From contig NZ_NEVU01000002.1 in assembly GCF_002261355.1 (NCBI RefSeq), forward strand, positions 62,001-126,000: 64,000 nt of DNA. The letters are read 5' to 3'. Both the position numbers and the translations under genes were made by a program. Of the stretch, positions 49,470 through 57,579 are shown one piece after another (position 1 is the first letter of the stretch; the number at the start of each line of letters is the position of its first letter). The stretch is from Bordetella genomosp. 12. GTDB lineage: Bacteria; Pseudomonadota; Gammaproteobacteria; Burkholderiales; Burkholderiaceae_B. The notes under the pieces were generated by a model, which ran no database searches, was not told where the DNA came from, and saw only the letters and a list, made by a program, of their open reading frames with translations.

Positions 49470-50564
49470 ATGCGTAAGCTATTGATGGTGTTGCTATGTT
49501 TGCCCTTGCTCTGTCTGGCGGAGGGGGGGCCGCAAGTCTCGGGCTTGCTGCTGGGGGGGACCGTACTGGAGGGGAAAATATCGGGTCAAGTGGACAGCCC
49601 CGATCCGGAACTCGAGTATCAGGTGCTGGTGAGGTTTCGCCCTGACGCGGGAGAATCCAAGCCCGAGTTGCCCTGGACCCCGGTTACGGATTATTCGTCG
49701 TCCGGCGCATTCTCCCTGCCCATGGACGGCAGCGGCGTGTTTGATTTTCATTTGAATGCGCGCAGAAAATCTGATCAGACACAGGTCCTGAATAAGTATC
49801 TCGGGCAGATGGACACGGTCAGCGATGCGGATTTGTCCAATACGACTTTCTATCCATCGCAGTATCTGAAAACCTATAACGTCCCCACGACCTATTACCT
49901 CGATATGTTCCAGCGCAAGGAACAAATCAAGGAAATACACACGAACAAAGGCCTGGCTGCCTTTATTAAACGAAAGTTCAAACCCGAAGTGTTTCCCGAT
50001 TCCGTCAGGGGGCTGCCCCGGGATCTGGTTCTCGCGCTGCATGCGATGAATTCGATCAACGCGATGTACCACTACGGGAACGTGGTGGATTCGGAAGGCG
50101 CCGGATGTGTTTTGTTGAACGAGGGCGACAAGAAAGTCGAGTCGTTCGCGCAGTTTGTCGACTCCTACGTGGCTTGCTGCATTGATTACGTCATGTTGCT
50201 CAAGTACGTGCTGGATCAGTACGGTATCAAGAGTGAGCTGGCGACGATTCCCAACCACGTCTATCTCAATGTGATCGTCGATGGCGAGACCTACACGCTC
50301 GATCCGACCGTCAACATGGCCTTCATCGGCGGCATCATCGATGTCCTGGATCGCAAGGGCGGCTATATCCTGACTTTCCCGATGGTGGCCGAAACGCAGG
50401 GCAACCGTTATGAAAGCATGCCGGCCAGCAACTTCCGCCGCAAGATGATCGCCTGGGTGGGTTTGGCGGGTTCCGATCAGGTCGGCCCCGGGCCCGTGGT
50501 GATGTCAGAGCCGGCCTATCCGTTTATCTATGGCGTACCCAGACAGAACGCCGCCGCCCAATGA
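49470..50564 (+). CDS. Secreted transglutaminase-like protein, copy B (function unknown)
   Basis: 364 residues, paralogous along its whole length to the minus-strand gene ending at 49012. Signal peptide MRKLLMVLLCLPLLCLA, Ig-like domain about 45-100 (WTPVTDYSSSGAFSLPM), and a transglutaminase core with Cys236/Cys237 (ACCIDYVMLL), His263 (NHVYLNV) and Asp278 (LDPTVN). The C-terminus carries an extra Pro-rich tail. The start has GGGAG at 49457-49461. Codons 18-20 and 28-30 are encoded by two G7 runs (49523-49529 and 49553-49559), prone to slippage that would switch the gene off. Confidence 0.8.
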   Translation: MRKLLMVLLCLPLLCLAEGGPQVSGLLLGGTVLEGKISGQVDSPDPELEYQVLVRFRPDAGESKPELPWTPVTDYSSSGAFSLPMDGSGVFDFHLNARRKSDQTQVLNKYLGQMDTVSDADLSNTTFYPSQYLKTYNVPTTYYLDMFQRKEQIKEIHTNKGLAAFIKRKFKPEVFPDSVRGLPRDLVLALHAMNSINAMYHYGNVVDSEGAGCVLLNEGDKKVESFAQFVDSYVACCIDYVMLLKYVLDQYGIKSELATIPNHVYLNVIVDGETYTLDPTVNMAFIGGIIDVLDRKGGYILTFPMVAETQGNRYESMPASNFRRKMIAWVGLAGSDQVGPGPVVMSEPAYPFIYGVPRQNAAAQ

Positions 50565-50614
50565 GGTGAGGCGCGGCGCTGGCGGCCCCTGCAGGGCGAG
50601 GTGGCGGCGCGCGG

Positions 50615-51799
50615 TCAGCGAATGGCGTTGTCCGTGCGATAGGCGTCCGCGACGTTTCTGAATGACGGGTTGCCGCTGATGCGGTAGAGCGCTTCGGCGA
50701 AATTGATGGCCCGCAAGGGGCCATAGTCAGCCACATTGGCGTCAAACAGCCAGTACGCGCTGTTCTCGCCCGGACGGCGTACCTCCCACATATAGCGCGC
50801 CATGGTGGCAAGGCCTGCGCGGATAAGGGGTACGAACTGTTGGTCGCCCGTTTGCTGGGTGTAATAGTAAAAGGCGAACACCACACCCACGTGGCCGTTG
50901 ATGACATGGGTGCGGCGGCCGTCAAAGGGCGGCGTTTCTTCAAACCATAGAAAGCTGGCGTCGTCGACCATCACCAGGTCGTTGTTGGCACCGGTCCAGG
51001 CGAGCTTCTGCAGGTAGGCATATGCCAGCCGGGTCAGCTCCGGTCGATGGGTCGCCGCGGCCAGATCCAGCAGGCCGATCACGGCAAACGCATTACCGAG
51101 TGCGCTCGTCCATCCTTTCTTCAGCCTGCCGCCCTGCATGCTGTGGTCGAAGTCATAACGGACATAGCCGTCACGCGTATAGGCGGCGAGTTGCCTGAGC
51201 AGGTAATCCGCGGCGTCCTTGATGGGCGTCTGCGGTGCCGCCTGCGCGGTATGGCGCAAAATGGCGGCATTCTGGGCGAAGGTGTAAGGCGCGAATTCCT
51301 GTTTGAAAACCTCGGTGTACACCTGGGGCCAGGGAATGGGCAGCAGCCCTTTGCCGTCCCAGACGCGCTCGTTCGGCAGCGCCATGGCCGCGCGCACATT
51401 TTCGCGCATATTGAGCGGGGCTTCGAGGACCTTGATCGTCGTGCCTTGCATCGCGGTCCAGCTGATGCCGCGCACGATAGGCGTGCCAGGCAAGAGGACG
51501 GACGGCGTGACAAGGGCATCCCGGCGTGCGGTTTCGATGAGGGCCTTCTACGCATGGGCGAGGTCCGCGGCGCGCCGGGCTGCCGCCTCGGCGGCATCGA
51601 GCTTGGACCCGGCCGCGAGCGTTGCCCGGGCCTGCTGGTCGAGCTGGTGCTGCAGATTCATGACCTGCGCGCGCATGCGTTCGTGTTGGTGGCGCGCTTT
51701 GCGCTGCTCGTGATGCGTCATCAGCGTGAGGATGAGCGTGGCCAACAGCAGTATGGCGATCGCTGCATATTGGCATGCGGCCCTCGTTGCGCGCCTCAT
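50615..51799 (-). pseudogene. Membrane-anchored glucuronyl C5-epimerase-like protein, interrupted by an in-frame amber codon
   Basis: Read as one frame from 51799, the product has an N-terminal transmembrane helix (AIAILLLATLILTLMTH) and a coiled coil (about 30-83), then TAG at 51550-51548 (codon 84). It continues in the same frame as KALIETARRDALVTPSVLL into a C-terminal D-glucuronyl C5-epimerase-like domain, with GWTSALGNAFAVIGLLDLA, FLWFEETP and HVINGHVGVVFAFYYY. CAG to TAG is the simplest cause. Intact relatives would be anchored enzymes acting on polysaccharide. Restart at a later codon such as TTG 51493 is possible, but no ribosome site is seen. Confidence 0.75.
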
Positions 51800-52148
51800 T
51801 GGCTGCCCGTAACGGGACGGATCGGAGAATCGAGCGGGCGATGCGAAACCGAATCTATCACGGCGATGCCCCTGCTGGCGTTGGTGTGATGGATGCGTCC
51901 CGGCAGTGAACAGCTCGTCGGGCATGACTGCCATTGTCTGCGCGAGGCGCAGGCGTCGTGATGCTCAGATAATGCAGTGCATTATCTGAGTAACCATATC
52001 ACGGATACTAGGATGGATTTTGTTGCATTATCGGCGGCATTATTCGGCCACCGGTTCGCCATATGCGACGATGATGAGCATGAGTTGGCTTCAGTCCGAG
52101 CGACAAGGCCAGCGATCAGGATGAGCAGAGGCAAAGGGAGCAGGGCGC
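51800..52148. other. Intergenic region upstream of the epimerase-like gene and a small lipoprotein
   Basis: 349 bases between divergent genes. The only structured part is the palindrome at 51964-51990. The right end has GGGAG before the lipoprotein start. Confidence 0.5.
51964..51990. promoter_or_regulatory. 27-bp perfect palindrome, candidate operator
   Basis: Arms CTCAGATAATGCA and TGCATTATCTGAG are exact complements around a single G. It lacks a T-tract, so an operator for a dimeric regulator is more likely than a terminator. It lies 165 bases before the epimerase-like gene and 159 before the lipoprotein. Confidence 0.6.
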
Positions 52149-52397
52149 ATGGGGATTCGAGCGTTGGGGCGGTATGGGCTGATCATGGTGTGCGCCGTGT
52201 TGGCGGGCTGTTCGTCCCTGGCCCGTCCGGAACCTGCCCTCACGCCGGCGCAGGCCAGTAGCGAGTGCCGCTGGAACCGGAGCAAATGCCTATATGACGG
52301 CCAATATGAACCCGGCGAGCGCGATTATGCCGAGCAGGAGGCGCGGCGTTTGAATCTGGCCGAAGCCGCAAGGTTGCGGCGGGCCTTTGGCAACTGA
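52149..52397 (+). CDS. Small lipoprotein of unknown function
   Basis: 82 residues. Signal peptide with lipobox VLAGC (Cys21), then a short mature part containing a Cys pair (ECRWNRSKCLYDGQYEPGE) and a charged helix (DYAEQEARRLNLAEAARLRR). GGGAG lies 7 bases upstream. It matches no family that can be named from sequence. Confidence 0.7.
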   Translation: MGIRALGRYGLIMVCAVLAGCSSLARPEPALTPAQASSECRWNRSKCLYDGQYEPGERDYAEQEARRLNLAEAARLRRAFGN

Positions 52398-52520
52398 ACG
52401 CGGTCATGGCCGCGCTGACACGCCAGGGCCTCTGCGGTCGGCGGGCTTGGATGGGTTAGGGCGATCAAGGGGCGGCGCGGGGCCACCGCGCGCGCCAGCG
52501 AGCAAGGCATTGCCTTCGGA

Positions 52521-52781
52521 TCAGAAGCGGGTGTGCTGATCGAAGGGGGCTTCGCGGCTATCGGGGGCTTGCAACTCAGGTGCGGTGCCGTTGAGGTCGG
52601 CGATCTGGATCTGCGCCAATCGGGTGGCCTCATCGATGGCGGTCTGGGCGGCAGGATAGTGTTGCTGGATGTCGATGCGCTGTTCGTTGCCGTCGGGGCC
52701 CACGAGCAGATAGCTGATCCGCCAATCGCCGTCCTGACCGGTCGGCCGCTGCACGCGAAAATCCCAAGTGTTTGCTGTCAT
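52521..52781 (-). CDS. Small conserved cytoplasmic protein of unknown function
   Basis: 86 residues without a signal peptide: MTANTWDFRVQRPTGQDGD, then a beta-rich region and a helix (YPAAQTAIDEATRLAQIQI). A strong AGGAGG six bases before the start supports expression. The function is unrecognised. Confidence 0.65.
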   Translation of the reverse strand: MTANTWDFRVQRPTGQDGDWRISYLLVGPDGNEQRIDIQQHYPAAQTAIDEATRLAQIQIADLNGTAPELQAPDSREAPFDQHTRF

Positions 52782-52990
52782 GACTGCCTCCTGTGGGGGA
52801 GTCCCATCTTATCCTGCGTGCCGGCTCGGCGGCGCCCATCCTGCGATTTGATGTCATATTCTGCTACAATTTGCGTTTTATGCGGTAGCTTGGCAGTCTT
52901 TCTTCATGTTTGTTCCCCCGGTTGTCTCATCGTGCGCGCCTGCCTCACGCGCGGGTTCGCCTGTCGCTGCTCGAACCGGTAGGAACAACG

Positions 52991-53665
52991 ATGGCCACTG
53001 ACGGCGCAGCCTGGGTTGCGCAGCAGACTGCGATCGGCCGCATCGAAGCCTTGATGCAGTCCCTGACCGAGCGTGATCCGCATACGGCCGGTCATTCCCG
53101 GCGCACGGCGCGCATCGCCATGGCGCTGGGAGAAGGGGCCCGTCTGGATGCCGCCCAAAGCTATGTGCTGGGCGCGGCCGCCTTGCTGCACGATATCGGC
53201 AAGCTGGGCGTGCCGGCAAGGATTCTCGATTTCAAGGGCCGGCTCGACCGCGCCGATTGGGCGCGCATGCAGGAACACTCCGTGCTGGGCGAGCGCATCG
53301 TCCGAGCGGCGGAACTGCCGTTGGGCGATCAACTGGCCCGGGCGGTGCGGCATCATCACGAGAATGTCGATGGCACCGGCTATCCGGATGGTCTGGCGGG
53401 CGAACAGATCGAATTGGCCGCGCGCATGATCAGCCTGGCGGATGCCTATGACGCCATCTCCTCGGCGCGTTCCTATCATGGTGAGCGCACGCACGCAGAG
53501 ACCATGGGCATTCTGGCCGGCGAGGTGGGGCGTAAGTGCGACGCCGGGGTCTTCGAGCTGTTCGTGCGCGAGGTCGAGCCACGCTTGACGGGCGCCCGGC
53601 CCTGGCCGCATGCCGAAGCGGCGGCCTGGCAGGCCATCCAGCGTTATTGCGACGGGCTGGATTGA
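52991..53665 (+). CDS. HD-GYP domain protein, probable cyclic-di-GMP phosphodiesterase
   Basis: A 224-residue protein consisting almost only of an HD-GYP domain. Metal ligands include the HD pair in LLHDIGKLGVP (67-68), His in TAGHSRRTA, and the HHHENVDGTGYPDG motif with GYP at 130-132. HD-GYP enzymes hydrolyse c-di-GMP. No receiver or sensor domain is attached. The ATG at 52991 is preceded by AGGA; an in-frame start upstream would add a short basic stretch. A possible -10 TACAAT is at 52865-52870. Its 3' end overlaps the thioesterase gene tail to tail. Confidence 0.88.
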   Translation: MATDGAAWVAQQTAIGRIEALMQSLTERDPHTAGHSRRTARIAMALGEGARLDAAQSYVLGAAALLHDIGKLGVPARILDFKGRLDRADWARMQEHSVLGERIVRAAELPLGDQLARAVRHHHENVDGTGYPDGLAGEQIELAARMISLADAYDAISSARSYHGERTHAETMGILAGEVGRKCDAGVFELFVREVEPRLTGARPWPHAEAAAWQAIQRYCDGLD

Positions 53666-54120
53666 AGCGTGCCCGGCTTGCCGTGCATGCACATCAGCGT
53701 TTGTTGCCCGACGGCCACCAGTGTGCGCTGGCCATCCTCGACGCCGAAGACTTCCATCTGGCACAGGGTCAGCGTGCGCCCATGGCGCAGCACCTTGCCG
53801 ATCGCCTCCAGATGATCGCCGCGCGCGGGCGCCACGAGATTGATCTTGAATTCGATGGTGAGGACCGAGCTGCCCTCAGGAAACAGGGAGTAGCCGGCAT
53901 AGCCGCCCGCTGTGTCGGCAATCGCGCTGGTGGCCCCGGCGTGAAAGTAGCCGTGTTGCTGCGTGAGTTCAGGCTTGAAGGGCATGCGGATGACGACCCG
54001 GCCGGCCGTCACCTCGACCAGCGTGGCGCCGAGATGGCGCATCAGACCCTGACGTTCGAAGCTATGTTGCACGCGCGCACGTTGCGCGGCGGTGAGATCT
54101 GGCGCGTTGGGCAAAGTCAT
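53644..54120 (-). CDS. PaaI-type hotdog thioesterase
   Basis: A 158-residue hotdog-fold protein. The typical active-site helix region is QQHGYFHAGATSAIADTAGGYA, with the conserved HGYFHAG as in PaaI/YbgC-like acyl-CoA thioesterases. The natural acyl-CoA is unknown. It is convergent with the HD-GYP gene and overlaps it by 22 bases. Confidence 0.85.
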   Translation of the reverse strand: MTLPNAPDLTAAQRARVQHSFERQGLMRHLGATLVEVTAGRVVIRMPFKPELTQQHGYFHAGATSAIADTAGGYAGYSLFPEGSSVLTIEFKINLVAPARGDHLEAIGKVLRHGRTLTLCQMEVFGVEDGQRTLVAVGQQTLMCMHGKPGTLQSSPSQ

Positions 54121-54205
54121 GAGGGCGGGCTTCCGTGGCTCAATGGGATCCCTAGCTTAACCGCGCCCGCTGCCTCAGCGGGCCGAGCGCGGCATGCGTG
54201 GGACG

Positions 54206-54853
54206 TCAGCGGCCGGGCAGCGGATCGCGATTGAGCACTAGCCAGCCGGCGATGCTCAGCATGGCCGCGCCCAGCAGGCCGTCCTGAAAGCGTAGAAACC
54301 AGGGATTGCGCATCAGCCAGCCGCGGATGCGTGCGGCACCGTAGGCCAGGCATGCGCCCGTGCCCAGCCCCAACATCTTGGACAGCAAGGCCAGCAGCAG
54401 CATCTGTACCCAGATGGGGCCGCGCGCCGCATCGGTGAACTGAGGCAGGAAGGCCACCAGAAAAAGGAAGACTTTGGGATTGAGCAAATTGGTGAACAGA
54501 CCTTGCCAATAGGCATCGCGGGCGGACGTCTCGGCTGCGCCGGTCTCCAGATCCCGTGGCGGGCGGGCGCAGCGCCGCAATGCGCGCACGCCCAGATACA
54601 CCAGATACAGCGCCCCCAGAATCTTGACCGCTGAAAACAGCACGGGAGAGTGCTGAAACAAGGCCGCCAGGCCCAGCACTACGAGCGGGATCTGAACCAA
54701 GCCTGCCGACCAGGTACCCAGTACGCTGAGCCACGCAATCCGAAAGCCTTGCGTCATCCCGCGCGTGAGCGTCAGTGCCATGTCCGGGCCGGGCGTGATC
54801 TTGAGCGCCAGATCGGCAGCCAGAAAGAGCAACAGGGTTTGCAGCGTGGGCAT
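54206..54853 (-). CDS. LysE/RhtB-family amino acid exporter
   Basis: A 215-residue membrane protein with about six helices. The N-terminal signature TPGPDMALTLTRGMTQGFR is diagnostic. The family exports amino acids or homoserine lactones. The ATG giving MPTLQTLLLFLAADLALKI was selected; the upstream extension is basic and not membrane-like. Confidence 0.88.
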   Translation of the reverse strand: MPTLQTLLLFLAADLALKITPGPDMALTLTRGMTQGFRIAWLSVLGTWSAGLVQIPLVVLGLAALFQHSPVLFSAVKILGALYLVYLGVRALRRCARPPRDLETGAAETSARDAYWQGLFTNLLNPKVFLFLVAFLPQFTDAARGPIWVQMLLLALLSKMLGLGTGACLAYGAARIRGWLMRNPWFLRFQDGLLGAAMLSIAGWLVLNRDPLPGR

Positions 54854-55036
54854 GGTCCACCAGGGAGCGATGAAACGCAGCAGTGTAGTGCAGCGGCAGC
54901 AAAATCCGGCAAGGCAGGGAAATAGCGCGCTAGAATTCGCCTCAGCAGAACGGGTCGTGCGCGCTGGCTGTGCGCGGTCTTGCGACGCGCACTTCCTCGC
55001 GCGGCGTGGCAATGTGGCCTTGGGTCAAAGACGAAG

Positions 55037-55204
55037 ATGAAACTACGAGCCGTGCTCCTGACGTGTTTGACGCTGGTTCTGGCCGGTTGCGCGAGTTCGG
55101 CGGAATTCGCCCATCCCGGTCCACCGCACCCCGGCGCGGCCAATCCGTACAGCAATGGCGGATTCCATGATGCCGGACCCAACTATCCGGATACCGGGCG
55201 CTAA
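55037..55204 (+). CDS. Small lipoprotein of unknown function
   Basis: 55 residues, with a signal peptide and lipobox LVLAGC (Cys18). The short Pro/Gly/Asn-rich mature peptide ends GPNYPDTGR. No ribosome site stands out and no domain is recognised. It is supported mainly by the excellent lipoprotein signal. Confidence 0.55.
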   Translation: MKLRAVLLTCLTLVLAGCASSAEFAHPGPPHPGAANPYSNGGFHDAGPNYPDTGR

Positions 55205-55347
55205 GGAGCGCAGGCAGCGGCCACGCATTGCTGGCTTTCAGGGTCGGATGCCTGCCGGGCGCCTGTAATTTCTGGTAAATTGGCAAGTTAAATTGTCACA
55301 GATCGGGGCGGGCCGGATTTTGCGCGCCTAGCCTCCGACGCAAAGCT

Positions 55348-56055
55348 ATGGACCACGAAGACTATCTGGTCACGGGACGTCTCGAAATCGTGCATCTGCT
55401 GCTGACCATCATGCAGCGGCAGTCACTGGTGTTCATGCATGTGCCGGGCCGTCCCATCAATAGCGTCACGTCGATTCTGGCCGTGGATGCGGATCGCGGC
55501 GAGTTGTTTCTGGACGCGGCCCAGGAAAGCAGCGTCAATGATCGCATCGCCACCGGCGAGCGGGTCTCGTTCGAAACCTCGCTGGACAACATCCGCGTCT
55601 CGTTTTCGGGCAGTGAAATCACCCCGGCAAATTTCGAAGGCCGGTCGGCCTTGTGCATGCCGCTGCCCGCAGCGATCTCGCGCATGCAGCGGCGCGATTC
55701 GTTCCGTATTGAAGTCCCCGTGCTCAAGCCGGCCACCTGGTCCATGGCGGGCCGCCGGCTGACGCTGGCCATCAAAGACATCAGTTCGACCGGGCTGGCC
55801 TTGAGCGATGTCGATCAGCAGATGGATACCACGCCGGGCGTCGAGTATGACGGCGTGCTCAGTCTGCCGGAGATCGGCGCTTTTGCATTGACTGTCAGAG
55901 TGGTGCACCACGCCGATCAGGATGCTGGCAAAGGTAAGGTCCTGCGCCGCATCGGCTGTACCTTTGTGGACCTGGATAACGGGATCCGCATTCGCATCCA
56001 GTCATACGTCAATACCCTGCAGCGCGCGATGATCGCGCGGCAGCGCGGCAACTGA
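55348..56055 (+). CDS. YcgR-like PilZ domain protein
   Basis: A 235-residue protein with an N-terminal YcgR-N-like domain (about 1-105) and a C-terminal PilZ domain (about 112-230). Both c-di-GMP-binding motifs are intact: the RxxxR segment RRDSFRIEV and the DxSxxG segment KDISSTGLAL. YcgR proteins act as a flagellar brake. No flagellar genes are nearby, but the HD-GYP gene 2 kb upstream could tune its ligand. Confidence 0.88.
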   Translation: MDHEDYLVTGRLEIVHLLLTIMQRQSLVFMHVPGRPINSVTSILAVDADRGELFLDAAQESSVNDRIATGERVSFETSLDNIRVSFSGSEITPANFEGRSALCMPLPAAISRMQRRDSFRIEVPVLKPATWSMAGRRLTLAIKDISSTGLALSDVDQQMDTTPGVEYDGVLSLPEIGAFALTVRVVHHADQDAGKGKVLRRIGCTFVDLDNGIRIRIQSYVNTLQRAMIARQRGN

Positions 56056-56163
56056 CGGCCGCGGCGATGCGGGCCGCGCGCCGGTCCCGTGTCCATGGTG
56101 TCATGAAAACCCAGCTATCCTATAGGCGGAGCCATTACCGGGCCTCGAGGATGGGAGGGTTTA

Positions 56164-57579
56164 TTGACCGATTCCAATGTCGTCTTGGCGCGTCTGGAGC
56201 TGTGGCTGGAGCAGAGCCGCCCACCGCCCGGCACGCATTTACCCGCGCAGCAACTGGCCGATTTGCTGGGAGTGTCGCGTTCGCCGGTCAGCCAGGCGCT
56301 GGCCGTGCTGGCTGAGCGAGGCTGGTTGCGCCGTCAGCCCCATCGCGGCTATTACGTCGAACAGCTTCCCGACCCCGGCGGCTTCCCGCCGCAAGGCTCG
56401 GCGGCGGCTGCGTGGCCCCACGACGATCTGCACCAGCCGTTGCGGCTGTGCATGGCGATGGTGCCCGCGGCTTTGCTGGAACCGGGCTATCAGCTTGATC
56501 CCGCAGTATTGCGGCGTCTGCGTGCCCAGGAAAACCGGCTGCATGCGCTGCCGGATGGCGCGCGTGCGCAGCATGAGCTGGATTTCTACATCGCCCTGAC
56601 AGAGGCGGCGCACAATCCCTATTTCACCGAGGCGATTCTGCGTCTTAACCGGCCAGCCGGGCTGCGCAATGTGGCCGATGCGCTGTGGCGTCATCACAGT
56701 GGTCAGCGTCTCGATGTGCTGGACTTGCTCGAGCTGGGTCATCACGAAGCGGCAGCGCGTCTGATGACAAGCCATTTTCGCAGTACGCTTAGCAGCCTGG
56801 CTCAGCAAGAACAGGCTTGCAGGCAGGGAGGAGAAATCAATATGAAGCTGGATGAGAAGATACGCGCGGCATTTTTGCCCGAGGGCCGGCTGCGTGCGTC
56901 GATCAATGTGGGCAACCCGATTCTGGCCCGCCGCGATGAGCAGGACGGCGCGGCAGGCGTTTCCGTGGATCTGGCTCGCGAGTTCGCCAAGTGGCTGCAG
57001 GTCGAATTGGAGTTGGTGGTGTTTGCCTCGGCCGGCGAATCGGTGGAGGCCGTCGCCGCGCAAAAGGCCGACATCGGGTTTTTTGCCATCGATCCCAAGC
57101 GCGGCGAGCAGATCGCCTTTACCGCGCCCTACGTCATCATCGAGGGGGCTTACCTGGTGCGTGAGGACGCGGCGCTGACCGCGCGCGAGGAGGTCGACCG
57201 GCAAGGCCTGACGGTCATGGTCGGCAAGGGCAGTGCCTATGATCTCTTCCTGAGCCGTGAGTTGCGTCATGCCAGCATCGCGCGCGCGCCCACCTCGCCT
57301 TCCGTCGTCGACACCTTTCTGGCGCAAGGGGCGGATGTCGCCGCCGGCGTACGCCAGCAACTGCAGGCCGATGCCCGCCGCCTTGGCGGACTGCGCCTGC
57401 TCGACGGCCATTTCATGTTGATCCGCCAGGCCATGGGCCTGCCCAAAGCCCGCGGCGCGGCCGCGCAGGCCTATCTCGCCTATTTCGTCGAGCAGATGAA
57501 GGCCACCGGCTTCGTCGCTGCGGCGTTGCAACGCCACGGTATCGAGGGCGCGGCCGTGGCCGGGCCGCAGGAGCATTGA
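56164..57579 (+). CDS. GntR-family regulator fused to a solute-binding (SBP_bac_3-type) domain
   Basis: 471 residues. N-terminal winged helix (about 5-75; LADLLGVSRSPVSQALAVLAERGWL), an FCD-like helical domain (about 95-215; LDFYIALTEAAHNPYF), then a periplasmic-binding-protein fold (about 230-465; LRASINVGNPILARRDEQDG, KADIGFFAIDPKRGEQIAFT) with no signal peptide, so it would be cytoplasmic. The start is TTG at 56164, with GGGAGG at 56153-56158. Inside the frame a GGGAGGAG at 56827-56834 sits before an ATG at 56842 (codon 227), exactly at the domain border. The second domain may therefore also be made alone, or two former genes have merged. Confidence 0.82.
   Translation: MTDSNVVLARLELWLEQSRPPPGTHLPAQQLADLLGVSRSPVSQALAVLAERGWLRRQPHRGYYVEQLPDPGGFPPQGSAAAAWPHDDLHQPLRLCMAMVPAALLEPGYQLDPAVLRRLRAQENRLHALPDGARAQHELDFYIALTEAAHNPYFTEAILRLNRPAGLRNVADALWRHHSGQRLDVLDLLELGHHEAAARLMTSHFRSTLSSLAQQEQACRQGGEINMKLDEKIRAAFLPEGRLRASINVGNPILARRDEQDGAAGVSVDLAREFAKWLQVELELVVFASAGESVEAVAAQKADIGFFAIDPKRGEQIAFTAPYVIIEGAYLVREDAALTAREEVDRQGLTVMVGKGSAYDLFLSRELRHASIARAPTSPSVVDTFLAQGADVAAGVRQQLQADARRLGGLRLLDGHFMLIRQAMGLPKARGAAAQAYLAYFVEQMKATGFVAAALQRHGIEGAAVAGPQEH

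Noticed and set aside
51493-51550. A functional start (TTG at 51493) for a stand-alone epimerase domain
   Set aside because: No ribosome site precedes it, and the frame continues sensibly upstream across the amber codon into a membrane anchor, so interruption of one gene is the simpler reading.
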